A stretch of 64,000 nucleotides of DNA from SMWN01 sp965261165 (lineage in GTDB: Bacteria; Pseudomonadota; Gammaproteobacteria; Eutrophobiales; Eutrophobiaceae): positions 310,001 to 374,000 of the forward strand of contig OZ253445.1 of NCBI GenBank assembly GCA_965261165.1. The letters are read 5' to 3'. Position 1 is the stretch's first letter. Each line of letters starts with the position of its first letter. The notes under the pieces are model-generated. The model was given only the letters and a program-made list of their open reading frames with translations. It was not told the DNA's origin and did no database searches. Positions 55,726-64,000 of the stretch are shown here, piece after piece. The translations under genes were made by a program, and so were the position numbers.

Positions 55726-57042
55726 TCACTGTAGCAAGATATCTTCCAGATCCAATTCCATACTTAATACTTGGCTCAATTCCAGGCCAGATTCTCGAAA
55801 GATTTGGTCTAATCTATGAGATTCCATATCTACTTCCATCATCCAGCCACCTTTCTCGCCATATTCTTCACTTCGTACAACCCCCATATTAAACAGGTGA
55901 GCTCGTAGCTTTCCTGCCGAAGCGGGCATATTCAGACTATGATGTTGAACTTTGGAGCGGATGAACGTGGTCATTGCGTCTAGTAAGCCTTCAATTCCCT
56001 CCCCGGTTCTAGCCGATAACCAGACCCTGCCTGGAAAACCATTTTCATCTGTTTCTACCCTCGCGTTCAACCCGCCATACTGATCAATCTTGTTATAAAC
56101 CTCAATTTGCGGCACATCTTCTGCGCCAATTTCATTAATAACCTGATTCACCTGTTCCATCCGAACATCACGTTGCTCACCACTGACATCAATAATATGC
56201 AGCAATAAATCAGCTTCCTGAGTTTCTTCCAAGGTGGCGTGAAAAGCCGCCACCAAATCATGTGGAATATGTCTGATAAAGCCTACTGTATCGGTCAAGA
56301 TCACCGGGGTTGCTGGGGCCAATTCGATACGACGGGATGTTGGATCAAGCGTCACAAAAAGTTTATTGGCAGCATAAGCCTTCGAACCTGTGAGTTTATT
56401 AAACAAGGTTGATTTACCAGCATTGGTATAGCCCACAAGCGACACCACTGGCGTATGCGATCTGCTTCGCCTTTTTCTACTCTGTTGCCGCTGGCACCTG
56501 ACTTTCTCCAAACGTGCGTTAATTGTCTTGATTCGTTTGCCTATCAGGCGACGATCCGTCTCCAACTGAGTTTCGCCAGGCCCTCTTAGCCCAATACCAC
56601 CTTTCTGGCGCTCCAAATGTGTCCAACCTCGAATCAAACGGGAAGACAAATATCGTAATTGAGCCAGTTCGACCTGTAATTTACCTTCAAAACTCCTAGC
56701 GCGCTGAGCAAATATATCAAGAATCAAGTCCACTCGACCAACCACTCTACATTGACAAATCTTCTCTACATTACATTCTTGTCGAGGACTGAGAATATGA
56801 TTAAAGATAACCACATAGGCCTGTTCCTGTATCACTGCTTGCCTGATCTCTTCAGCCTTGCCGCTGCCAATAAAAAAACCAGCATCTGGTGTATTTCTAG
56901 AACAGGTAATGGTAGCCACTGGCTCAAGCCCAGCAGAGGTCACCAGCTCGATGAATTCTTCAAGACCTTCATTAAATTCATTATTTTGAAAATCGATATT
57001 AACGAGAACGGCGGGCTCGCTGATGACTGCCTCGTCAGTCAA
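55726..57042 (-). CDS. hflX: Ribosome-associated GTPase HflX
   Basis: A 438-residue GTPase that rescues stalled ribosomes by splitting 70S. The N-terminal domain has the glycine-rich GFFIGSGKAEEI (56-67) and RQKGGIGLRGPGETQLETDR (145-164), the HflX signature. The G domain has P-loop GYTNAGKST (204-212), DTVGFIRHIPHDLVAAFHAT and YNKID. It lies 38 bp after hfq. Confidence 0.96.
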   Translation of the reverse strand: MTDEAVISEPAVLVNIDFQNNEFNEGLEEFIELVTSAGLEPVATITCSRNTPDAGFFIGSGKAEEIRQAVIQEQAYVVIFNHILSPRQECNVEKICQCRVVGRVDLILDIFAQRARSFEGKLQVELAQLRYLSSRLIRGWTHLERQKGGIGLRGPGETQLETDRRLIGKRIKTINARLEKVRCQRQQSRKRRSRSHTPVVSLVGYTNAGKSTLFNKLTGSKAYAANKLFVTLDPTSRRIELAPATPVILTDTVGFIRHIPHDLVAAFHATLEETQEADLLLHIIDVSGEQRDVRMEQVNQVINEIGAEDVPQIEVYNKIDQYGGLNARVETDENGFPGRVWLSARTGEGIEGLLDAMTTFIRSKVQHHSLNMPASAGKLRAHLFNMGVVRSEEYGEKGGWMMEVDMESHRLDQIFRESGLELSQVLSMELDLEDILLQ

Positions 57043-57080
57043 ACAAATACCTCAAACCCTGAACGATCAATCCTCGGATA

Positions 57081-57335
57081 TTAAGATTTTTCGTGGTCGT
57101 TATAATGGTCATCGTCTGCTCTGGGGAGCCTGACGCTGCGCGTTGGAACAATGGTTGATATTGCATGTTTGTAAATTAATTGACTAACGGAATTCTTTAA
57201 AAGTACGACAAATTGATCAAATGACTCCACCTGACCTGTAAGTTTTATCCCATTAATAAGAAATACTGACACAGGTATCCGCTCTTTGCGTAAGGCGTTC
57301 AGAAACGGAGCTTGAAGTGTATTCCCCTTATTCAT
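57081..57335 (-). CDS. hfq: RNA chaperone Hfq
   Basis: An 84-residue Sm-like protein that pairs small RNAs with mRNAs. The Sm1 motif has LINGIKLTGQVESFDQFVVL and the Sm2 motif is IYKHAISTIVP. The N-terminus NKGNTLQAPFLNALRKERIP is the typical poly(A)-face region. The C-terminal tail is short (DDDHYNDHEKS). AGGAGGG lies 5 bases before the ATG. A 120-bp intergenic region upstream probably holds its own promoter. Confidence 0.97.
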   Translation of the reverse strand: MNKGNTLQAPFLNALRKERIPVSVFLINGIKLTGQVESFDQFVVLLKNSVSQLIYKHAISTIVPTRSVRLPRADDDHYNDHEKS

Positions 57336-57455
57336 GACAACCCTCCTTGCTATGTTAAGATTATTATTTTTTATAAACCTAGGGATGTCGGTTCTTTAAT
57401 ATTATCTAGAACCTCTAATCGCTCATGGGTTCCTTTTTGCGTAATTATATTACAT

Positions 57456-58394
57456 TTAGGCCAATAAATGCACCTTCGCACCGAGAATTTCCCGTATTTT
57501 TTCAATCAGCCCAGAATCACCAGGATCAAGCCAGATGCCATTTTCCTCCTTTCTGAACCAAGTCATCTGCCGTTTAGCCAGTTGTCGCGTTGCAACAATG
57601 CCCTTTTCAACCATTTCTTCATAATTTATTTCCCCATCAAGATAATTCCAGACCTGCCGATAACCCACCATGCGCATAGCAGGCAATGAGCCAGAAAAAC
57701 GACCATTCACATAAAAAGCCCTGACTTCTTCTACCAGTCCTTCATCAAGCATCTTCATGAAACGGAGTTCGATTCTCTTATGCAGTATTGAACGGTCAAC
57801 CGGATTCAAAATAATCTTGATGACCTCAATGGAAAATGGACTTGTCGCTTTATCCTCATAATGGTCTGTCATGCTACGACCGCTAATTTCATAAATTTCT
57901 AGGGCACGCTGTATACGTTGTGGATCATTTGGGTGGATCCTATCTGCTGACACAGGATCTATCTCGGCGAGTCTCGAATGCATCGCCTCCCAACCAATTT
58001 CTCTGGCCTCCAACTCGAGCCGCTGTCTCACGTCCACATCTGCATTTGGCAAATCTGATATTCCTGTCTCCAACGCACGAAAATATAAACCTGTGCCGCC
58101 TACTAAAAGCGGGACCCTATTTTGAGAATGTATTTCATCAATGGCTTGCAAGGCATCATCATGAAACTTTGCCACAGAATAAGTCTCGTCAGGCTCACAG
58201 ATATCGATCAAACGGTGCGGAGTATTATCCAAGAATTCTTTAGATGGTTTGGCCGTACCAATATCCATACCTCGATAAACCAGTGCAGAATCTACACTGA
58301 TAAGTTCTATGGGTAGCTGCTTGAACAGCGCCGCTGCAATATCGGTTTTACCCGTTGCTGTTGACCCCATTAAAAATATGACGGGCAACGTCAC
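57456..58394 (-). CDS. miaA: tRNA dimethylallyltransferase MiaA
   Basis: A 312-residue enzyme that adds a dimethylallyl group to A37 of tRNAs reading UNN codons. P-loop MGSTATGKT (9-17), then ISVDSALVYRGMDIGTAKPS, VGGTGLYFRAL and RQMTWFR. The P-loop has GSTATGKT in place of the common GPTASGKT, an allowed variant. It is the first gene of the miaA-hfq-hflXKC run. The gene often found upstream, mutL, is absent; IS relics begin about 320 bp away. Confidence 0.96.
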   Translation of the reverse strand: MTLPVIFLMGSTATGKTDIAAALFKQLPIELISVDSALVYRGMDIGTAKPSKEFLDNTPHRLIDICEPDETYSVAKFHDDALQAIDEIHSQNRVPLLVGGTGLYFRALETGISDLPNADVDVRQRLELEAREIGWEAMHSRLAEIDPVSADRIHPNDPQRIQRALEIYEISGRSMTDHYEDKATSPFSIEVIKIILNPVDRSILHKRIELRFMKMLDEGLVEEVRAFYVNGRFSGSLPAMRMVGYRQVWNYLDGEINYEEMVEKGIVATRQLAKRQMTWFRKEENGIWLDPGDSGLIEKIREILGAKVHLLA

Positions 58395-58422
58395 CTCAAA
58401 CCTTCCTTTTTTAATAATTTGC

Positions 58423-58566
58423 TTAGCATTTTACTATCCAGCGTTCGCCACGCCACGTTTTTTCAGCACTCGAACCTTTACTGAAATTTTTCATTTCAGT
58501 CATCAATTGAGTTACCATTTGATTGTCTATTTTTGCCAATCCTGCATCATTCACATGACCAGACAT
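58423..58566 (-). CDS. Possible 47-residue small protein
   Basis: A short frame (MSGHVNDAGLAKIDNQM...WRGERWIVKC) ends 28 bp before miaA. Its ATG lies within the last codons of the truncated frame upstream, in a coupled arrangement. I recognise no family. It may be a real small gene or the frameshifted tail of the preceding fragment. Confidence 0.35.
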   Translation of the reverse strand: MSGHVNDAGLAKIDNQMVTQLMTEMKNFSKGSSAEKTWRGERWIVKC

Positions 58567-58711
58567 CATAAATAATTATCTCGTCATCAGGTTTATCAGA
58601 TTTCGTCAATGACATCATGTCATGAATCAGACTGGCAATATCTGCATACTCAAGCAGTGATGGGATTTCACGGACTAACAAACTATCTGACACAACCCTT
58701 TCTATTTTGGG
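58547..58711 (-). pseudogene. 5'-truncated gene cut by an IS end
   Basis: A frame reading IERVVSDSLLVREIPSLLEY, then ADIASLIHDMM, with the end DDEIIIYDVWSCE, looks like real protein but has no proper start. It runs upstream into an IS5-type end (58711-58730) and an IS1380 left end. The codons before KPKIER are IS sequence. I do not recognise the family. It is probably the remnant of a gene that once preceded miaA. Confidence 0.5.
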
Positions 58712-58730
58712 CTTGTCGGTTAATTTAAAA
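58711..58730 (+). mobile_element. 20-bp fragment of an IS5-type end
   Basis: GCTTGTCGGTTAATTTAAAA closely matches the IS5-type end at 59740 (CTTGTCGGTTAATCTAAAAC) and the complement of 30887-30902. The IS1380 left end follows at once, suggesting that one element landed in or replaced the other. Confidence 0.6.
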
Positions 58731-59739
58731 TACCCCAGATAGAACCCCCTAAAACGTAGCAAGCCTTGGCTGTATGCTAGTTAACAACAAGGGGTTAGGC
58801 AACAGGGGTTAGCAGCAAAACCCACCATCACCCAATGGGCGCACAACTCAAGGCTTATGACTAGGGTATCTTATAAACTCGACACCACCAACGATTGACT
58901 CACCTCTCGTGCTGGTTTATTGGTCATTGCTCAATTAATGGACTCCCCTAATAGACTACATGAACCTGTCTGAGTGAATCGATAAGCACTTCCCCTAGCT
59001 TAAAAGTAATCGGGGGGTATAAGCCCTCTGAATTCATCAAGGGGAATTTATCAAGACCCTCATCCTGATGCAGCATGAAGGCAGTTTTTATCTGGATGAG
59101 GTTCGCCACCTTGAGGATGATGCGGCACTGCGCGCTAAATGTTAGATCTCAAGAAACTTCCTCAAGCGACCACGCTTGGAGATTGGCTCAGGCGGGTTGC
59201 AAGCCAGCCGCAAATCCAGGCTGCTTGGATAGAGATCAATAAAGCCGTATTGCAGTCAGCCTTGCATCGTTGTAAGAAAGTAACGCTGGACCTTGATGCC
59301 ACTGAAATTGTTGCCCACAAAGCGGATGCACAATGGACCTACAACAAGAACTAAGGGCTGTATGCCGATGGTCGGGCAGATCGTGGCGGTGGATTTCCGT
59401 CAGGGCAATGTGTCGCCAACGCAAGGTAATAAGGCGTTTATCCAGCAATGCCAACAATCGCTCCCGAAAGACTGTACCGTGAAGGCGCTGCGTATTGATG
59501 CCGCTGGCTAGCAAACAAGAATCATTGAATATTGTCATGAGCAAGGGATCGGGTATGCCATTCGTGCCAAGACCAGTGCCGCGATGTGCGCACAGATAGC
59601 AACGGCAAATGCTTCTAACTGGCAGCCCTTGCTGGATAAACTCTTGATGGATAAACAAGACGCGGCGATAAGCGGCCAGGATACCTACCGCAGCAGCTTC
59701 TGTATCGGTGAGTATGCAAAAGCCTTCACCCTGATCGGC
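58731..59739 (+). mobile_element. IS1380-family element, left part, broken transposase
   Basis: Starts with ACCCCAGATAG and is nearly identical to 15813-15975 for its first 170 bp. The transposase relic begins near 59040: FIKTLILMQHEGSFYLDEVR, then after a frameshift LKKLPQATTLGDWLRRVASQ, VTLDLDATEIVAHKADAQWT (the first DDE region), and after further lesions FRQGNVSPTQGNKAFIQQCQ, ALRIDAAG, stop, RIIEYCHEQGIGYAIRAKTS and DTYRSSFCIGEYAKAFTLI. It is cut at 59739 by an IS5-type end, so the right half is missing. Confidence 0.87.
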
Positions 59740-61062
59740 CTTGTCGGTTAATCTAAAACAATGTCAAGATGCAAATATTGGTTCAAATAAACGACAATAG
59801 TCCGCTTTATTTAAGTCCCAATGGGCTATTTTAGGCTATGAGTGCCTTAGGTCTGCCCTTTAGGTAAATGGAAGGCGGATTTACCCTAGTGTTTACCCTA
59901 GTGTTTACCCTAGTGTTTACCCTAGTATTTACCCTGGGCAGGTATTAAATTGATGTCTTCAAAACCCAATCTATCTATGTCTTCAAAACCCAGCGTCATC
60001 ACTCTTTTGCGGTTGAAAGTCAGCACACGCATACCTACCTGAGATTGCACCTTCTGCAAACCACGATAATCAACCCGCCGGTTACGGTGAGCAAAGACAC
60101 GTTCATAGGCTGAACGCATGGCTGCAAGCCAACCATCTTTAATTTAGTCTCTTTGCCTTGCATATTGGCTGGCTTGATCGTGGCATCATGACAGCCCTTG
60201 CGCTTGATGGTGGTTTTGGCCAGGTTCACACAGTACCCCTTATCGCCCCTTATCGCCAAAGACAGCACCGCCACTGGGGCAACGTGGGCAAGTCCTTCAG
60301 CATCGGTTATTATCGCCGATGTAGCCGCAATCTTATTGATTAAACCACTTCGCCTAGCAATCAATATGTGTTCTTTATCGCCCTAGCAAAACTTGTTACC
60401 GCCCTTACCACCAAAGCGTGCCTGCTGAGCAACCGTTATTGTTTCAGCGGTCTTATGATTAAACTTCTCTAAACCGGCCTGAATGGCACGATCTCTATCG
60501 TCCCAAGTGCTTAGCTGACTCACCAAGTGACTGGCAGCAACAAAGGTAAAGACTTGGCGCATTAAACCCATAGACTTCAGTTCTTCACCAACACGGTTAA
60601 GAACCGTCATTAAGTTTTCTGTGTCCAAGCGTTCTCGAAGATCATCACGTTTTCGACAATCACCAAGATTACTGTGATCTGGGGTCTTCTCTCCTAAGCC
60701 CAATGGGTAACAGCATGTTCCAGAAGTGTTCTCTTGCAAAGAACATTCTCTTGCAAAAAAATCCATTCGCAAAAAACGTTCCATTTCACGAGCGCTCATA
60801 TCTTCCATGAATTGTAACACCAGGGCGCATAAGCCAAAGGCAACCCTTTTTCTTTATGACCTTTAACCGAATAGAGCTTAACCTAAGGTTTGGCCAGTTC
60901 ATCGAATGACAATAAGGCCTCAAGCTTAGACTAGGGATGGTTTGCTACCACCAGACAGTCTAGTGCTATAAACAACCTATTTTGTTGGTGTTTGCGCATC
61001 AATAAGACCCGTTTTGCATGTCGGGTCATCTCATGTTTCGAGCTATTAATCGATAAGTTCAT
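59740..61062 (-). mobile_element. IS5-family element with broken transposase
   Basis: The minus strand encodes a decayed IS5-type transposase starting at 61062: MNLSINSSKHEMTRHAKRVL, a stop after VVANHP, then FMEDMSAREMERFLRMDF, EKTPDHSNLGDCRKR, NRVGEELKSMGLMRQVFTF, SQLSTWDDRDRAIQAGLEKF, and in another frame INKIAATSAIITDAEGLAHV and KRKGCHDATIKPANMQGKE. The last part, RSAYERVFAHRNRRVDYRGL, follows in a third frame and stops at 59922. The terminal sequence CTTGTCGGTTAATCTAAAAC is at 59740. The opposite end is not recognisable. Confidence 0.87.
59880..59939 (+). repeat. 12-bp tandem repeat at the end of the IS5 relic
   Basis: Five units of TTTACCCTAGTG type (three exact, one TTTACCCTAGTA, one TTTACCCTGGGC). 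The related relic at 30740-30765 has only about two units, so the array expanded here. It lies just after the transposase stop. Confidence 0.9.
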
Positions 61063-61129
61063 TTTAATCCTTTAATAAAATCACCTATTTTCGTTTTCCC
61101 ATTTAGATAATCCTTGCTGCGTCACTACA

Positions 61130-61435
61130 TTAATGTCTGCTTTGGATTGTGAGTTCAATTGGTCAACTGGACCGTTCACCCTCAACAATTAGTAGAGAAA
61201 TGATGCATAATGGCAGCTTACGGCAATATCGTGCCAATCAGGCAGATAAAGCCGTCTGAGATAGAGCGCACTAACCAAAACCCGGTGAACTAGCAACGCA
61301 TTATTACATCAAATCTTGGAATGAATTGGTCGCCAAAGCAGATTGACGGCTGGTTAAAAAGATAATACCCAGATGATTGAGAGTAAACACGTTGCGCATG
61401 AAACGATTTAACGCATGTGTTGCATTAACCGACTG
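61130..61435 (+). mobile_element. IS30-family transposase relic
   Basis: In pieces, the plus strand reads DRSPSTISREMMHNGSLRQY RANQADKAV (an IS30 helix-turn-helix), a stop, RAH, stop, PKPGELATHYYIK, then in another frame NWSPKQIDGWLKR and finally ESKHVAHETI followed by a stop. These are the conserved N-terminal blocks of IS30 transposases (WSPxQIxGWLK...VSHETIYR). The catalytic DDE part is missing. It ends about 25 bp before pyrD. Confidence 0.75.
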
Positions 61436-61458
61436 AAGTCGCAATTGATAGCAATTAA

Positions 61459-62406
61459 TTAATTGTTATGCAACTCTAACATCCCTACCAAGCTGGAAAC
61501 ATTCTCAATGTTATGTTCGTCTAGATATTCCACAATGCCTTGATTAATTTTTGGACAAATAAGTGGATCATAAAAAAGCGCAGTACCGATACCTACTGCA
61601 GCAGCGCCAGCAATAATAAATTCTAGGGCATCATTGGCTGAAGTAATTCCACCCTGTCCTATGATGGGTACGTTATGGTTTTTACTGACCTGATAGACCT
61701 GATGTACTTTAAGTAAAGCAACGGGTTTAATGGCAGACCCTGATAGTCCGCCTTGATTGTTATCGATAACGGGCTGACGTTTTTTAATATCAATCGCCAT
61801 GCCCATAAGTGTATTAATCACGGCCAATCCATCTGTCCCTGCTTCGATACAACGGCGCGCATTTTCGGCAATGTCTGTCTGGTTTGGTGATAATTTAGTA
61901 ATGATGGGTTTATTAGTTGCACGGCGACAAACTCCAACAACTCTAGCCGACATATCAGGATCATTACCAAAGGCAACGCCCCCTTCCTTAACATTGGGAC
62001 AGGAAATATTAATTTCCATGGCATCAATCGGTGAATCATCAAATATTCGTGTGATGGCTTCATATTCTTCAATCGTAGAACCTGAAAGGTTGGCAATAAA
62101 TCGTGTTTCTTCAAAATCAAGATTAGACAGGTAGTCATCAACCACTATAGCGGAGCCAGGATTCTGTAAGCCAATTGCATTCAACATGCCTACTGGTGTT
62201 TCCATTACCCGGTGAGGTGAATTGCCCAGGCGTGGCTCTAATGTTGTGCCTTTCAGACAAATAGCCCCAACATCGGTATTGGAAAAGCCAGTCACACGTG
62301 TATATTCTTCACCAAAACCAACACAACCAGACAGGAGCACCTGTGGCGAGTTAAATTTTATTCCACAGAAGTCTATCGCAAGTTTATTATCCAATTTTTT
62401 GTCCAT
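61459..62406 (-). CDS. pyrD: Dihydroorotate dehydrogenase, class 1B-like catalytic subunit
   Basis: An FMN-dependent enzyme of pyrimidine synthesis. Cys136 in INISCPNVKEGG is the class 1 catalytic base (class 2 enzymes have Ser). LSGCVGFGEEYTRVTGF, METPVGMLNAIGLQNPG, TKLSPNQTDI and GQGGITSANDALEFIIAGAA are typical of PyrDB. I chose the start MDKKLDNKLAIDF (315 residues) because GGAAG lies 5 bases upstream. The frame opens at 62442, overlapping trmL. No PyrK electron-transfer subunit is nearby, which such enzymes usually need. Confidence 0.85.
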   Translation of the reverse strand: MDKKLDNKLAIDFCGIKFNSPQVLLSGCVGFGEEYTRVTGFSNTDVGAICLKGTTLEPRLGNSPHRVMETPVGMLNAIGLQNPGSAIVVDDYLSNLDFEETRFIANLSGSTIEEYEAITRIFDDSPIDAMEINISCPNVKEGGVAFGNDPDMSARVVGVCRRATNKPIITKLSPNQTDIAENARRCIEAGTDGLAVINTLMGMAIDIKKRQPVIDNNQGGLSGSAIKPVALLKVHQVYQVSKNHNVPIIGQGGITSANDALEFIIAGAAAVGIGTALFYDPLICPKINQGIVEYLDEHNIENVSSLVGMLELHNN

Positions 62407-62433
62407 CTGCACTTCCATCTTGAGGTATTTTTT

Positions 62434-62892
62434 ATGATTCATGTTGTTTTGTACGAGCCAGAAATCCCACCCAATACTGGTAACATTATACGACTATGTG
62501 CCAATACTGGGGCACAATTACACCTGATTCGTCCGCTTGGCTTTAGACTTGATCATGCCAAGCTTTTACGTGCAGGTCTCGATTATCATGAATGGGTTGA
62601 CGTTCATGAATACAAATCATTGAATGCCTTTGTCAATATCATAAACCTGAAAAAAATGTACGCCATTTCAACCCGAGGAAAGACCCTGTATTCGGAAGCG
62701 GAGTATTCTGGCGATGTCGTATTATTGTTTGGACCTGAGACCCGAGGTCTACCCCAGTCACTGCTCAATAAACTTCCTGAATCTGATATACTTAGGCTAC
62801 CTATGTTACCTGATAGTCGTAGTCTGAATCTTTCCAATGCTGTAGCAATATTTGTTTATGAAGCCTGGAAACAAAATCACTTCCAAATGTAA
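62434..62892 (+). CDS. trmL: tRNA (cytidine/uridine-34-2'-O)-methyltransferase TrmL
   Basis: A 152-residue SPOUT methyltransferase that modifies the wobble base of tRNA-Leu isoacceptors. LYEPEIPPNTGNIIRLCANT, HLIRPLGFRLDHAKLLRAGL, VLLFGPETRGLP and RLPMLPDSRSLNLSNAVAIF are the standard knot motifs. Full length. It is divergent from pyrD and converges on gpsA 12 bp away, in the common secB-gpsA-trmL neighbourhood. Confidence 0.96.
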   Translation: MIHVVLYEPEIPPNTGNIIRLCANTGAQLHLIRPLGFRLDHAKLLRAGLDYHEWVDVHEYKSLNAFVNIINLKKMYAISTRGKTLYSEAEYSGDVVLLFGPETRGLPQSLLNKLPESDILRLPMLPDSRSLNLSNAVAIFVYEAWKQNHFQM

Positions 62893-62904
62893 AGAAATAT
62901 CTTT

Positions 62905-63906
62905 CTAATCTAGCTCTCGCCTTTGTTCGCGCATAAGTAGGGCCTTGACTGCATCACTCGGCAATATTTCACCATTCACTATCTTACAAACCTGCTCAGT
63001 GATTGGCATTTCAATATTATTTCTTATAGCCAGATGATATACCTCTTGTGAGGTTCTGATGCCTTCAATTGCCTGACCGATATTTTTACAGGCTTCGGAC
63101 ACCATAGAGCCTTTGGCTAATTCAAGACCAAATCTTCGGTTACGAGAATGATCATCTGTACAAGTCAGTATCAAATCACCTAACCCCGTCAGACCCATAA
63201 AAGTTTCCTGTCGGCCGCCCATGACAACCCCAAGCCTGATAATTTCTGCCAGACCTCTCGCGATTAGAGCTGCACGAGCGTTAGAACCAAATCCTAAGCC
63301 ATCTGCGATACCCGCAGCAATAGCCATGACATTCTTGACTGCGCCACCTACCTCTACACCGATAACATCGTCATGCGTATAGACTCTAAAAACTTCGTTG
63401 TGGAATTTTTTGGCAAACCATGTGGCTATTTCTAAATCATTTCCAGCAATAGTGATTGCTGTTGGTAAACCGACAGCAACTTCCTTCGCAAAAGAGGGTC
63501 CGGACAATACGACAGTGTTGGCCTTATCCCCAAGACAATCTTCAACAATCTTATGATTGAGGTATTGTGCATTGGCTCCTAGTCCTTTGCTTGTGAGGCA
63601 CAATTTAATTTCTTTACTACCATGAGCGTTTATAAACTCAAGGACACTGAGCAAACCTGCACAAGGAACCGAGAGGACTATTTCATTGCATTCCTGCAGA
63701 CAGAATTCAAGATCGTCAACCGGCAAAAGACCTTCTGGAAAATTTGCGCCGGAAAGATAACGCTTGTTGCAACCCTCTGCCTTCAATTCTGCTATATGCG
63801 AACTATCGCGTCCCCAAAGATAAACAATATTGCCATTTCCAGCCAACACCATTGCTAGGGCAGTCCCCCAAGAGCCTGCACCGATGACAAGTATTGGCTT
63901 TTGCAT
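62905..63906 (-). CDS. gpsA: Glycerol-3-phosphate dehydrogenase [NAD(P)+]
   Basis: Reduces dihydroxyacetone phosphate to sn-glycerol 3-phosphate for phospholipid synthesis. With the start MQKPILVIGAGSWGTALAM (ATG at 63904-63906) it has 333 residues. The Rossmann motif is GAGSWGTALA (9-18). VLSGPSFAKEVAVGLPTAIT, GVEVGGAVKNVMAIAAGIAD and FMGLTGLGDLILTCTDDHSR are conserved. GGGAAG lies close upstream. The longer frame to 63984 overlaps the end of secB. Confidence 0.97.
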   Translation of the reverse strand: MQKPILVIGAGSWGTALAMVLAGNGNIVYLWGRDSSHIAELKAEGCNKRYLSGANFPEGLLPVDDLEFCLQECNEIVLSVPCAGLLSVLEFINAHGSKEIKLCLTSKGLGANAQYLNHKIVEDCLGDKANTVVLSGPSFAKEVAVGLPTAITIAGNDLEIATWFAKKFHNEVFRVYTHDDVIGVEVGGAVKNVMAIAAGIADGLGFGSNARAALIARGLAEIIRLGVVMGGRQETFMGLTGLGDLILTCTDDHSRNRRFGLELAKGSMVSEACKNIGQAIEGIRTSQEVYHLAIRNNIEMPITEQVCKIVNGEILPSDAVKALLMREQRRELD

Positions 63907-63952
63907 TATCTTCCCGTACTCACTATCAGATTCAAGGCTTTGTTCCGCCAAA

Positions 63953-64000
63953 TTAATGCTTCGTTTCTGTATCAGTGGCCGCATTCTGCTCTTGCACCTG
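63953..64000 (-). CDS. secB: Protein-export chaperone SecB, last codons
   Basis: The minus strand opens with QVQEQNAATDTETKH followed by TAA, a Gln/Ala/Asp/Glu-rich tail like that of SecB. It ends 46 bp before the gpsA start. SecB directly before gpsA is the common gammaproteobacterial order. Only 15 codons are in the window, so the name rests mainly on context. Confidence 0.55.
   Translation of the reverse strand, partial: QVQEQNAATDTETKH

Noticed and set aside
59236..59658. 140-codon minus-strand frame in the IS graveyard
   Set aside because: It is the antisense of the IS1380 transposase relic read on the plus strand.

Overview
The window is chromosomal DNA of a gammaproteobacterium. Two blocks show this. 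The first is a nuoA-N operon next to tpiA, secG and tRNA-Leu(GAG). The second is the conserved run miaA-hfq-hflX-hflK-hflC-DUF2065-hisZ-purA with rnr and rlmB. The core genes are only moderately GC-rich. A broken gene of the MtdA/MtdB methylene-tetrahydromethanopterin/tetrahydrofolate dehydrogenase family at about 40 kb suggests a methylotrophic ancestry (inference). No species can be named from the sequence alone.

Layout: (1) 1-13.6 kb, minus strand: proton-pumping NADH:quinone oxidoreductase (complex I), nuoA to the start of nuoN. (2) 14.0-15.7 kb, minus strand: a small hypothetical gene, tRNA-Leu(GAG), secG and tpiA. (3) 15.8-30.1 kb: a complete type I-C CRISPR-Cas locus. A 94-repeat array (hand count) lies at 16009-22313. 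Its leader and a cas3-cas5c-cas8c(cas11c)-cas7-cas4-cas1-cas2 operon lie at its right end, and everything is read on the minus strand. (4) 30.2-37.4 kb: an accessory segment with an IS5-type relic, a quinone oxidoreductase, a truncated DUF3500 gene, a GC-richer glcDEF glycolate oxidase operon and an IS1380-family relic that carries a 120-bp MITE. (5) 37.5-45.6 kb: an amino-acid:sodium symporter, nadC, the mtdA/mtdB pseudogene, a Sel1/SPOR protein, two tandem paralogous genes of unknown function and a TonB-dependent receptor. (6) 45.8-58.4 kb: typA, then rlmB, rnr, tRNA-Leu(CAG), purA, hisZ, DUF2065, hflC, hflK, hflX, hfq and miaA. (7) 58.4-61.4 kb: a graveyard of IS1380, IS5 and IS30 relics next to miaA, where mutL would often be. 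(8) 61.5-64 kb: a class-1B-like dihydroorotate dehydrogenase, trmL, gpsA and the last codons of secB.

The most informative part is the CRISPR array. It holds families of near-identical spacers acquired at different times, and their differences fall only in the PAM-proximal part. This looks like a record of repeated acquisition against an evolving target. It also holds tandemly duplicated units, one 48-nt chimeric spacer and degenerate repeats at the old end. The cas8c gene contains an in-frame GTG with a good ribosome binding site that would make a 126-residue Cas11c. Left and right parts of one IS1380-type element bracket the whole 15.8-37.4 kb accessory region in the same orientation. The tandem paralogue pair at 41.6-43.1 kb is the best candidate for undescribed protein function.
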